A DNA stretch of 64,000 nt from Pseudoxanthomonas sp. (lineage in GTDB: Bacteria; Pseudomonadota; Gammaproteobacteria; Xanthomonadales; Xanthomonadaceae), in the NCBI RefSeq assembly GCF_002863005.1, contig NZ_PKDG01000008.1:124001-188000 (forward strand). The letters are read 5' to 3'. A model generated the notes under the pieces. It did no database searches and was not told the origin of the DNA. It saw only the letters and a list, made by a program, of their open reading frames with translations. The position numbers and the translations under genes are program-made. Each line of letters starts with the position of its first letter. Position 1 is the first letter of the stretch. This document shows, in pieces, positions 30,847 through 38,517 of the stretch.

Positions 30847-32514
30847 ATGTCCTCGCAATACATCTACACCATGAACCGGGTCAGCAAGGTGGTCCCGCCG
30901 AAGCGGCAGATCATCAAGGACATCTCGCTGTCGTTCTATCCGGGCGCGAAGATCGGTCTGCTGGGTCTCAACGGCGCGGGCAAGTCCACGGTGCTGAAGA
31001 TCATGGCCGGCGTGGACAAGGATTTCGAAGGCGAAGCCCGCCCGCAGCCGGGTATCAAGGTCGGCTACCTGGCGCAGGAGCCGGAGCTGAACCCCGAACA
31101 CACCGTCCGCCAGGCCGTCGAGGAAGGCGTGGGCGACGTGCTGCAGGCCCAGGCGGCGCTGGAAGCGGTCTACGCCGCGTATGCCGAGGAAGGTGCAGAC
31201 TTCGACGCCCTCGCCAAGGAGCAGGAGCGCCTGGAAGCCATCCTCGCCGCCGGTGACGCCCACACGCTGGAGAACCAGCTGGACGTAGCCGCCGACGCGC
31301 TGCGCCTGCCGCCGTGGGATGCGATCGTCGGCAAGCTGTCCGGCGGTGAGAAGCGTCGCGTCGCCCTTTGCCGCCTGCTGCTGCAGAAGCCGGACATGCT
31401 GCTGCTCGACGAACCGACCAACCATCTGGACGCCGAGTCCGTCGAATGGCTGGAACAGTTCCTCGCCCGCTACACCGGCACCGTGGTGGCGGTCACCCAC
31501 GACCGCTATTTCCTCGACAACGCCGCCGAGTGGATCCTCGAACTGGACCGCGGCCGCGGCATTCCGTGGAAGGGCAACTACACCGACTGGCTGGTCCAGA
31601 AGGACGAGCGCCTGAAGCAGGAAGACAACCAGGAAAAGGCCCGTCAGAAGGCCATCCAGAAGGAACTGGAGTGGTCGCGCCAGAACGCCAAGGGCGGCCG
31701 TTCCAAGGGCAAGGCCCGTCTGGCCCGCCTGGAAGAGCTGCAGTCGGTCGACTACCAGCGCCGCAACGAGACCAACGAGATCTTCATCCCGCCGGGCGAG
31801 CGCCTGGGCAACTCGGTGATCGAGTTCAAGAACGTGTCCAAGAAGTTCGGCGACCGCCTGCTGATCGACAACCTGAGCTTCCTGGTGCCCGGCGGCGCGA
31901 TCGTCGGCATCATCGGCCCGAACGGCGCCGGCAAGTCGACACTGTTCAAGATGATCACCGGGCAGGAGAAGCCGGATTCCGGCGAGATCATCAAGGGCCC
32001 GACCGTGCAGCTGGCCTACGTTGACCAGAGCCGCGACAAGCTGGAAGGCAACCACAATGTCTTCCAGGAAATCTCGGGCGGCCTGGACATCCTCAACATC
32101 AACGGCGTGGAGATCCAGTCGCGCGCGTACATCGGCCGCTTCAACTTCAAGGGCCAGGACCAGCAGAAGATGGTGGGCTCGCTGTCCGGCGGTGAACGCG
32201 GCCGCCTGCACATGGCCAAGACGCTGCTGCAGGGCGGCAACGTGCTGCTGCTCGACGAACCCTCCAACGACCTGGACATCGAAACCCTGCGTGCGCTGGA
32301 AGACGCGCTGCTGGAATTCCCCGGCAATACCTTCGTCATTTCGCACGACCGCTGGTTCCTGGACCGCATCGCCACGCACATCCTCGCCTTCGAAGGCGAT
32401 TCGCACGTGGAGTTCTTTCAGGGCAATTACCGCGAGTACGAGGAAGACAAGAAGCGTCGCCTGGGCGAGGAAGGCGCGCGTCCGCACCGCCTGCGGTTCA
32501 AGGCGCTGAAGTAA
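30847..32514 (+). CDS. ettA: Energy-dependent translational throttle protein EttA (ABC-F)
   Basis: EttA is a cytosolic ABC-F ATPase that binds the ribosomal E site and gates entry into elongation by energy status. The 555-residue protein has two nucleotide-binding domains with Walker A GLNGAGKST and GPNGAGKST, signatures KLSGGEKRR and SLSGGERGR, and Walker B LLLDEPTNHLD and LLLDEPSNDLD. The linker includes the Arg/Lys-rich QNAKGGRSKGKARLARLEEL typical of EttA. The start MSSQYIYTMNRVSK matches homologues. A strong terminator follows directly. Confidence 0.97.
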   Translation: MSSQYIYTMNRVSKVVPPKRQIIKDISLSFYPGAKIGLLGLNGAGKSTVLKIMAGVDKDFEGEARPQPGIKVGYLAQEPELNPEHTVRQAVEEGVGDVLQAQAALEAVYAAYAEEGADFDALAKEQERLEAILAAGDAHTLENQLDVAADALRLPPWDAIVGKLSGGEKRRVALCRLLLQKPDMLLLDEPTNHLDAESVEWLEQFLARYTGTVVAVTHDRYFLDNAAEWILELDRGRGIPWKGNYTDWLVQKDERLKQEDNQEKARQKAIQKELEWSRQNAKGGRSKGKARLARLEELQSVDYQRRNETNEIFIPPGERLGNSVIEFKNVSKKFGDRLLIDNLSFLVPGGAIVGIIGPNGAGKSTLFKMITGQEKPDSGEIIKGPTVQLAYVDQSRDKLEGNHNVFQEISGGLDILNINGVEIQSRAYIGRFNFKGQDQQKMVGSLSGGERGRLHMAKTLLQGGNVLLLDEPSNDLDIETLRALEDALLEFPGNTFVISHDRWFLDRIATHILAFEGDSHVEFFQGNYREYEEDKKRRLGEEGARPHRLRFKALK

Positions 32515-32531
32515 GGCGTCGCGTCCGAGAC

Positions 32532-32565
32532 GTAAAAAAGCCCGCCGATCGGCGGGCTTTTTTAC
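32532..32565 (+). terminator. Intrinsic terminator of ettA
   Basis: A perfect 15-bp inverted repeat, GTAAAAAAGCCCGCC with loop gatc, giving a GC-rich stem and a run of six T. It stands 17 bases after the ettA stop. The chromosome to its right changes to an AT-richer composition, so it also marks the left limit of the accessory insert. Confidence 0.95.
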
Positions 32566-32774
32566 TCCTAGCATGCAACAAAGGTCGACCACATCCCCGT
32601 CGCAATGTTCGCCGCAACCTACGCCAATTCAAAGCGTAGACATCTTCTCGGCAGTCTTGCCTGTCGGCAACACACGCGCGAAATCCTTTCAACCCAACCA
32701 TCGTAAGTAACAGGAGGACAAGAAATACCACCCAGTCTACAACCGCGCCCAGAGACCCAGAATTGTCATCACTC

Positions 32775-32810
32775 AGCAAGAATGCCCGCCAGTTGGCGGG
32801 CATTCTTGCT
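32775..32810. terminator. Perfect 16-bp hairpin beyond the lan locus
   Basis: The stem AGCAAGAATGCCCGCC has a four-base loop and no mismatch. It lies about 65 bases beyond the candidate precursor gene on the minus strand and could end that transcript, although no long T tract follows on either strand. Its GCCCGCC core resembles that of the ettA terminator 210 bases to the left. The remaining 32566-32876 sequence holds nothing else I can support as a gene. Confidence 0.55.
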
Positions 32811-32876
32811 CTTCTATGTCTTGCGGAGTCAGGCGCCTCAACAACACAACAAAGATCTACTCTTCCACAGCAACTC

Positions 32877-33065
32877 TTAAAGGTACGGGGTTAACTTCGT
32901 TGCCAACTTGAGTGTCAATTCGATAGTAGGAGTAGCACAAATAGGCGTGCTCGCCTGCATAGGAACATCACCCAGAACAACTGCCTGCTTTGTAATCTCC
33001 GTGAGAGCAACACTCAGTGATTCGGGTGCTACGCGCGTCGCCTCTAGAAACATTTTCTCCAGCAT
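32877..33065 (-). CDS. Candidate LanB substrate (RiPP precursor peptide)
   Basis: A 62-residue peptide gene downstream of, and on the same strand as, lanB. The ATG has AAGGAG eight bases upstream, one of the best ribosome binding sites in the insert. The first half (MLEKMFLEATRVAPESLSVA then LTEITKQAVVLGD) is acidic and helical, as leaders are. The second half, from about residue 36, is rich in Thr (ASTPICATPTIELTLKLATK then LTPYL) and has a single Cys at 43. It could be the substrate dehydrated by LanB. No homologue is recognised, so the role is inferred from context. Confidence 0.6.
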   Translation of the reverse strand: MLEKMFLEATRVAPESLSVALTEITKQAVVLGDVPMQASTPICATPTIELTLKLATKLTPYL

Positions 33066-33235
33066 GACCACCGCTCCTTGTCCAGTTGAATAGTAACAAA
33101 CACACAGACATCAACCCGTCTGCCAATCCACACTAGCAAGACAAGCACCACAAAGCAAAGTAAATGCAGATACCCCAACCAGGAAAAGGCGGCAAAAATG
33201 TTGCACGCACTACAAATGATGGACTCGAAGTGCAA
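33044..33235 (-). CDS. Doubtful small hydrophobic ORF between lanB and precursor
   Basis: An open frame of 63 codons fills the lanB-precursor gap and overlaps the precursor start by 22 bases in another frame. It encodes one hydrophobic stretch (LHLLCFVVLVLLVWI) suited to a membrane helix and five cysteines. The only usable start is TTG with no visible ribosome binding site. It could be a small membrane or immunity protein, or simply open leader sequence; the second is more likely. Confidence 0.2.
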   Translation of the reverse strand: MHFESIICSACNIFAAFSWLGYLHLLCFVVLVLLVWIGRRVDVCVFVTIQLDKERWSCWRKCF

Positions 33236-33246
33236 AATGAGCCTAG

Positions 33247-36200
33247 CTACAGTAACGGCAAACCACGCGCTAAACGAGACCTAATAGCCCTCTCAGCGTA
33301 GCGATAGAGCATCATTTCATTCTCGCGGGCATAGCTAGGAAAAAGCCTGTTGCAATCCATATGTATGAGGCTTGCAACAATGCCGGGAATTTTCTTGGAA
33401 TCACTCTTCCGCTGCAACAGCTCGAATCTCTTGGCGCAATCATCAATTACGTCTTTATCAATAATGCTGACCATGTCGATGCTTCCAGCGCTCTCAATGA
33501 AATTCTCCTGCTTGCGGTAGCCTGCGCTTACGGCGCTCTTCGATTTGACTTCAACTTGAAGGCTGCTCAGCAGAGCATCGCCTTGCGCCCTGCAGAACGA
33601 TATCGCGTCCTCTAGACGACCAAAGCACAATTTCAGCCTTAAGAAAAGAAGTCTCAACGCGAAAATCCAACGCTCATCCTCTTGCCCATCTGCAAGCGAA
33701 CCAGATTGCAAGAACAGCATGGATAGCATGCTGCTCTCGTGAAATATTGCGTGACAAGCCTCCATTCCCTGCAAGCCACCGTATCTCTCGTACTCAGGGA
33801 CATAGCATGTGACGCGCGCATCATCAATAACGCCCCGACGCACCCACAAGTTAACTAACGCTATCAACCATCCCGAGAACGCGTCCTTCACTCGGAGTCG
33901 CAAGTGACTTCTTCCCTCACGAGAATAGCGGACGAAGAACCATGTAGCACTACCGTGATCCTTGAACCGCGCCTTGACAGCCGGCATCCACTCCTCGACT
34001 AAGAAACCATCAATCTCACTAATCCCGATATCTAGCTCCATAGAAATCCAGTCGCCCAACAGCTCGGCAGTCGAGCATCCGTCCGCCGACACGGTCGCCC
34101 CCTCGATAGGCGAGCCCCCAGCAATCCATTCCCTTCCAGGATGCCGAATAGAAACCGGAATAACAACCTCATTTGCGTAATGCCGGTCACGCCCACCTTC
34201 GGAGGGAAGCCAGAGCGATTCTGTGACACGATCAGCTTTCGATTGCCACACGTAAATCCCGAATGCGAGAGCAGAGGCGCTATCGTCCAGATCGAAGTCC
34301 AGGACATTGTCCGCTTCGGCTACAGAAACGAGCCTAGGAAAGCCTCGCCTCTCCCTTAGTTCGAGAACTGCCGCATGGAGCTGACAGAAGGCCTTGTCTC
34401 CGTTAAGCATATCTCGCTCCCAAGACTCAATCCGCCAAGACCTCAGGCCAAGTATCAAAGATCCAAATCTTATTCTTGGAATGTAGCTAAGAGAATTGGC
34501 TACGGGATTACCGAAGAACTTCAGACTAAACTCACCCGCCTGACTCGATATGAGGTGAAGCATTCTATAGATTGGCGAACTGTACCCGCCGGAGTAGTGG
34601 GCAGTTGACAGCCTCGGCAAGATCGCAGCTTCCAACTTTTTGCTGAATAGCGATATTCTTCCAAATTCGCTTGATACGAGGAGATCGTCAAGCTCGAGGT
34701 GCCCTTCCGCTCTTCCGCTCGGCAGGTAGGAACCACAAACTATTTCGTGCAACCGGATAGATTCTCTCGAAGCAATGTTCAAAAGTATGGGGTCGCTACC
34801 AAACATTACTTCGGCTGTAAGCTGGCCTGCGAGCTCAGCCTCGCGGCGATCCATTGATTCACAAACCGTCTTTATGGAAACAGACCCCTCCGTGAATCGT
34901 CCAAGGATTCGCGCCGAGGAAGGACCGAACAATCCAGCGAAATGGCACCTAACATCGGGCCCGGAATCGAGTACATTGAGTATCAATGAATAGGTATCTC
35001 CGATGGCGAGCTCTGGAGTTCTCGCATTACGTCCGATGCTATGAACATCCGCTTCCGTCAGCTCAACCTCCTCGTTACCAGGAGTAGAAGAAGAGATTAT
35101 TCTGAGCAACATTTCGTCGAGACTTGTCCATGTAACCTTCTCTGACTGCTCCGCCTTTACCACACCAAGCCCCTCGATGAGTGGACTCTTACGATTACGC
35201 TTGGGACCGACCTGCACGCCTGCATCCGGATCACATACTCTCAAGATCGGAACCCAACGCCCAGCACCGAACTTCTCCTCAATGGCCAACGCAAGAGATT
35301 TTGCTTCAAGATTCTCATGCCACATTAGAGGGAGCAGCTTGCGTAGATCTTGGGTCACTTCTGCTGCCACACTTCGGCCGACCTGGAGCCCTGAACTGGC
35401 GCGAAGGAGCTCCACATACAGAAGATTTTTTTCTTTCTGAGCAAGTCCTGCATCAGAAGCCCTCTCATGAGCTACCTCATACACCCGCTCATACAGAGAA
35501 CGAAAGTTAGCTATCGAGGTTGTTCTTCTTGTGATCGACTCCAACTCCCCAACACAAGATCGCACCTCCCTTAACGAAGGAAAACGCTCGATACAACTCA
35601 AAAGACTTCTCAGCGCACCACCTGAAATGGACGGTCGAAGCTCTGTTGTTAAAATTTGATCGCGTATACAGCCTCTTGCAAACTCGTAAGCGGCATCGGA
35701 TGTGAACTCACCAGACGCCAGAAGGCTCGATACCAACTCCGAAACTGGGACGAAGTGGACCGAGATATTTGAACTCTGCAAGAGCCTCGTTGCACTTTTC
35801 GTCAAACTCCGTGTCGACAGCGCAAAGTTTTCAGTGCTTCGATCTACATACGTGTAACGGTAGACTCCTCTCAGAAGGACGATAGTTGGATTCAACCTAA
35901 CGAGGGTCATACCCAACTCGCTATCACTTGCTGCGAGAATCGTCGTCTCGCAGAACCCCGATATTTTCTCCAGCACGCGACCATCGATTCTTGTGTAGAC
36001 CGAATCATCTATTAGCGGATGCAGGTTACTGCACTCTCCGGCAACTGACGCAGTTGCTATTCCAGCCATTAGGCCGAATGGAGTAGATCGCCTAACTGCA
36101 CGCGCGAGATACTTGTATACCGAGAAAGCTAGACTGACGCGCTCCGCCAGAACGGTTGAAGGGTCTCGCAGTCTGCCCAATCGACTATTCAACCCCTCGG

Positions 36201-36426
36201 CAGCGTGAAGCATCGCTAGACTTATTCGCGGATCATCGAGAGCTGCTAGCGCTTTATCTATGAGCGCTGTCGCGGGGCATAATTCCTGAAGTTCCAGTCC
36301 CGCATGTTCAGTCGGACTTAGATCGTAAGCGAACGCCAGGGGCGTTCGCACAACTGCAGTTTTAAAATACTCAATATCCCACGACCCGAGAGCAGCTTTA
36401 CCATTGACTCTTGTCCATTCGTCCAT
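33247..36426 (-). CDS. Class I lantibiotic dehydratase (LanB)
   Basis: LanB enzymes use glutamyl-tRNA to activate Ser/Thr of a precursor peptide and then eliminate glutamate, making dehydroamino acids. The 1,059-residue protein has both domains. The N-terminal glutamylation domain has AVVRTPL near residue 27 and the hallmark RRSTPFGLMAGIA (RSTPFG from residue 113). The C-terminal elimination (SpaB_C-type) domain has WFFVRY (829-834), HLRLR (841-845), YVPEYERYGG (875-884) and SLIHMDCNRL with the conserved His near 1022. Codon use is far more AT-rich than its neighbours, indicating horizontal transfer. No lanC, transporter or protease is adjacent. Confidence 0.92.
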   Translation of the reverse strand: MDEWTRVNGKAALGSWDIEYFKTAVVRTPLAFAYDLSPTEHAGLELQELCPATALIDKALAALDDPRISLAMLHAAEGLNSRLGRLRDPSTVLAERVSLAFSVYKYLARAVRRSTPFGLMAGIATASVAGECSNLHPLIDDSVYTRIDGRVLEKISGFCETTILAASDSELGMTLVRLNPTIVLLRGVYRYTYVDRSTENFALSTRSLTKSATRLLQSSNISVHFVPVSELVSSLLASGEFTSDAAYEFARGCIRDQILTTELRPSISGGALRSLLSCIERFPSLREVRSCVGELESITRRTTSIANFRSLYERVYEVAHERASDAGLAQKEKNLLYVELLRASSGLQVGRSVAAEVTQDLRKLLPLMWHENLEAKSLALAIEEKFGAGRWVPILRVCDPDAGVQVGPKRNRKSPLIEGLGVVKAEQSEKVTWTSLDEMLLRIISSSTPGNEEVELTEADVHSIGRNARTPELAIGDTYSLILNVLDSGPDVRCHFAGLFGPSSARILGRFTEGSVSIKTVCESMDRREAELAGQLTAEVMFGSDPILLNIASRESIRLHEIVCGSYLPSGRAEGHLELDDLLVSSEFGRISLFSKKLEAAILPRLSTAHYSGGYSSPIYRMLHLISSQAGEFSLKFFGNPVANSLSYIPRIRFGSLILGLRSWRIESWERDMLNGDKAFCQLHAAVLELRERRGFPRLVSVAEADNVLDFDLDDSASALAFGIYVWQSKADRVTESLWLPSEGGRDRHYANEVVIPVSIRHPGREWIAGGSPIEGATVSADGCSTAELLGDWISMELDIGISEIDGFLVEEWMPAVKARFKDHGSATWFFVRYSREGRSHLRLRVKDAFSGWLIALVNLWVRRGVIDDARVTCYVPEYERYGGLQGMEACHAIFHESSMLSMLFLQSGSLADGQEDERWIFALRLLFLRLKLCFGRLEDAISFCRAQGDALLSSLQVEVKSKSAVSAGYRKQENFIESAGSIDMVSIIDKDVIDDCAKRFELLQRKSDSKKIPGIVASLIHMDCNRLFPSYARENEMMLYRYAERAIRSRLARGLPLL

Positions 36427-36674
36427 GCGCTCTTCTTCACCATGCTCGCTTTGTGAAATTTAGGGTTTCATCGAAACTGCTATTACAGATTACATTCTCC
36501 GCCTTCGGAAAATTACACTTCAATAGCGTACTGCGTATAGCCCGACGTGATCTCCATGACGCAGGCGGCAAGAATTTCAAGTAACAGGTATCGCTCCCGG
36601 CGGCTCCGATGGCAGTTTTTCGCGGAGCAGAGATTGCTGCGGCCGTAAGCTCCCCCGTCAAGCAGGCATTTCAA
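36427..36674. other. Upstream region of lanB, no gene seen
   Basis: About 250 bases between the start of lanB and the IS3 left end. It must hold the lanB promoter unless that is in the IS. I see no convincing -35/-10 pair. One TTG-initiated frame of 74 codons (36437-36661) has no ribosome binding site and is not called. Confidence 0.4.
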
Positions 36675-37485
36675 AAGTAGAACTTTCGGCGTGTCGGATG
36701 CGGTGCTCGGCGGGCGTCAGCCCACCAAGTGAGTCGTGGGGTCTTTCTTCGTTGTAGTCGATCATCCACCATTGCGCCGCCTCGCGGACGTCGTCCAGGC
36801 GGGCGAACAGGTGTCGGTCAAGCACCTCTTCCCGGAACGTGCGATTGAAGCGCTCGATGTACGCGTTCTGGTTCGGCTTGCCGGGCTGGATGTACTGGAT
36901 GGCCACGCCGCAGCCCTTGGTCCAAGCGGTGAATGCCTCGCCCAGAAACTCCGGGCCGTTGTCCGTGCGAACGACCTGCGGCAAGCCGTGGTCGCGCTTG
37001 AGCTGTTCGAACACGCGCACCAGACGATCGGAATTGATCGAGGTGTCGATCTCGATGTGCAGGACCTCCCGGTTGAAGTCGTCGACCACGTTGAAGGTCC
37101 GGAACCGCCGCCCGCAGGCCAGCGCGTCGCTCATGAAGTCGACCGACCAGACGCTATCGGGCAACCGGGGCACGTAAAGCGGTACCCGTTCACGCTTGGG
37201 CAGGCGCCGCTTGGCGGCCCGTCGCAGGTTGAGCTTCATCGCCTTGTATACCCGATAGATCCGCTTGGGGTTCCAGTCCGGCCGCGCCTTGCGCAGCTGG
37301 TCGCAGTACTTCCAGAAGCCGCGGCTGGGATGTTCCTCAACCCGCCCGACCAACGCCGCGATCAGCTCTGCATCACGCACCGTCCAGTCCAGCGGCGGCG
37401 TATACCAGGCCGCCCGCGACAGCCCCACGCAATGACAGGACCGGCTCAGTGGCCGCGCATGCACTTCGGTCAGGAATCGCACCAC
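36658..37485 (-). CDS. IS3-family transposase OrfB (DDE integrase)
   Basis: OrfB supplies the catalytic core for transposition. The DDE triad is visible as VDFMSD, RTDNGPEF and YIERFNRTFREEV, with the spacing of the rve integrase domain, and an HTH_21-type segment (ALVGRVEEHPSRGFWKYCDQ) precedes it. The GTG start at 37485 is nominal, because in IS3 elements OrfB is normally made by frameshifting from OrfA. The last few residues (FEMPA) are encoded outside the inverted repeat. Confidence 0.9.
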   Translation of the reverse strand: MVRFLTEVHARPLSRSCHCVGLSRAAWYTPPLDWTVRDAELIAALVGRVEEHPSRGFWKYCDQLRKARPDWNPKRIYRVYKAMKLNLRRAAKRRLPKRERVPLYVPRLPDSVWSVDFMSDALACGRRFRTFNVVDDFNREVLHIEIDTSINSDRLVRVFEQLKRDHGLPQVVRTDNGPEFLGEAFTAWTKGCGVAIQYIQPGKPNQNAYIERFNRTFREEVLDRHLFARLDDVREAAQWWMIDYNEERPHDSLGGLTPAEHRIRHAESSTFEMPA

Positions 37486-37812
37486 CTCGCGCTTCTGCGC
37501 CGGTCCTACAGTTTTTTGCGATCAGGTCCTTCATGGCCGCGTTGTCCAAGGCCAACTCGGCATACATCCGCTTGAGCTTGGCGTTCTCCGCCTCCAAGTC
37601 CTTCACCCGGCGCAGCTCGGAGGCTTCCAGACCCCCGTACTTGCTCTTCCACTGGTAGTACGTGGCCACGCTGATGCCGGCCTGGCGACACAGATCCTTC
37701 ACCGGAAGCCCGGCGTCGGCCTGCTTGAGGATCGAAACGATCTGTGTCTCGGTGAAACGGGACTTCTTCATGGAACCTCCTGGCGGGAAAACCTTGCCAG
37801 AAAGTTCTACTT
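36675..37812 (-). mobile_element. IS3-family insertion sequence (IS407-like group)
   Basis: An element of about 1.14 kb bounded by the 13-base inverted repeat AAGTAGAACTTTC (36675-36687) and its complement (37800-37812). It encodes an OrfA with a helix-turn-helix and coiled coil and an OrfB with the DDE integrase fold. GC content is high, unlike the lan DNA beside it, so it is a separate arrival. No target-site duplication is evident. The left end departs from the right end just outside the repeat, so the exact boundary is uncertain by a few bases. Confidence 0.88.
37373..37771 (-). CDS. IS3-family transposase OrfA, frame extended
   Basis: OrfA starts MKKSRFTETQIVSILKQADA and contains an HTH (VKDLCRQAGISVATYYQWKS) and a leucine-rich coiled coil (VKDLEAENAKLKRMYAEL), as in IS407-group elements. 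At the usual frameshift region the minus strand reads GCAAAAAACTGTAGG. With six A the frame runs on for 40-odd residues past where relatives of this group would stop at TAG; with seven A it would end K-K-L-stop. Either this copy has lost one A or its frameshifting differs. A good ribosome site (GGAGG) precedes the start. Confidence 0.8.
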   Translation of the reverse strand: MKKSRFTETQIVSILKQADAGLPVKDLCRQAGISVATYYQWKSKYGGLEASELRRVKDLEAENAKLKRMYAELALDNAAMKDLIAKNCRTGAEARGGAIPDRSACAATEPVLSLRGAVAGGLVYAAAGLDGA

Positions 37813-38070
37813 AGCGGGTGTCTGTCAGATGGGGAAGATTACGCTTCCAGCGGCAGGCACAACAGGGCAGAAGCTGCGAGCTGGGCGTTGAGCCAATTCT
37901 TTACTGCGAAAGAGCGCTCATCACTGCCCTGGAGCGACGCCGCCACCTTCTCTTGCCACTACTCCCCCCCGCGAGTATCCAGCCTCCATGGCCGACTCAA
38001 CGAGATCGCCGTCTAGTAACACTTGCCTACTTAGCAGAAGCACCGCAACAGTTGAGACCATTTGCAACAA
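37813..38070. other. Right flank of insert, no gene seen
   Basis: About 260 bases between the IS right end and the truncated DUF3667 gene. The sequence is less GC-rich than the core genome, and no frame has start signals or recognisable content. It probably belongs to the accessory insert, since it replaces the missing 3' part of the DUF3667 gene. Confidence 0.4.
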
Positions 38071-38322
38071 TCACGGCTTCATCTGCTTCGCACGCCGCCC
38101 TTCGAGATAGGCTCGCATCAGGTGCCCGGGCCTGAGCATCAGCTCCTTGAGCGAATACAGCATGCCGCGATCCATGTGGAGCACGCTGTGCTCCAGCTCA
38201 TGGCCGAGGAAATGCCAGTCGATGCGATGCACGGGCGTGGGTTGGCCGCAGGCGGGACAGAACTTCTGCTGGGGATCGGCGACGGCTCGGCCGCAGTTGA
38301 TGCAGATGCTCGCGTCGCCCAT
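38071..38322 (-). pseudogene. DUF3667-type zinc-ribbon membrane protein, truncated
   Basis: The 83 residues begin with a zinc ribbon (CINCGRAVADPQQKFCPACGQ) and continue with HELEHSVLHMDRGMLYSLKE and LMLRPGHLMRAYLEGRRA, the N-terminal part of DUF3667 proteins. Complete members continue for 150 residues or more through several membrane helices. Here the frame stops five residues after GRRA, where composition changes to that of the insert. The gene was most likely cut by arrival of the accessory DNA. The remaining product would be a soluble fragment of doubtful use. Confidence 0.75.
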
Positions 38323-38517
38323 GCCGCTCCCCTCCCCGTGGTCGGCGGATTCTAGGGAAGCGAGGTGCGAACGTCCAACGCGCGTGCGCAGCGCGCCCCA
38401 CCGAGGGGAAAACCTGCACCGCGAAGGTGCCTGCTAAAGCGGCTGCGAGACGCGCCGATAGCGCCTCAATGACGGCCATGCGCGAACGCACGGCCACCCC
38501 GCCACGCAAGGAAACCC

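Noticed and set aside
30739-32592. Long minus-strand frame opposite ettA
   Set aside because: It is a GC-rich shadow of ettA, which has unmistakable ABC-F motifs; the antisense product has none.
32498-32803. Minus-strand frame of 101 codons at the left edge of the insert, with one hydrophobic segment
   Set aside because: Its ATG lies inside a perfect hairpin, it has no ribosome binding site, and it reads through the ettA terminator into the end of ettA.
32908-33093. Plus-strand frame antisense to the candidate precursor
   Set aside because: It has a TTG start and no ribosome site, while the minus-strand peptide has ATG with AAGGAG at ideal spacing.
36437-36661. 74-codon minus-strand frame just upstream of lanB, considered as a second precursor peptide
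   Set aside because: It starts at TTG at the IS boundary without a ribosome site, and the composition shows no leader/core pattern.
37818-38135. 105-codon plus-strand frame at the right edge of the insert
   Set aside because: It runs antisense into the DUF3667 fragment, has no start signals and no recognisable content.
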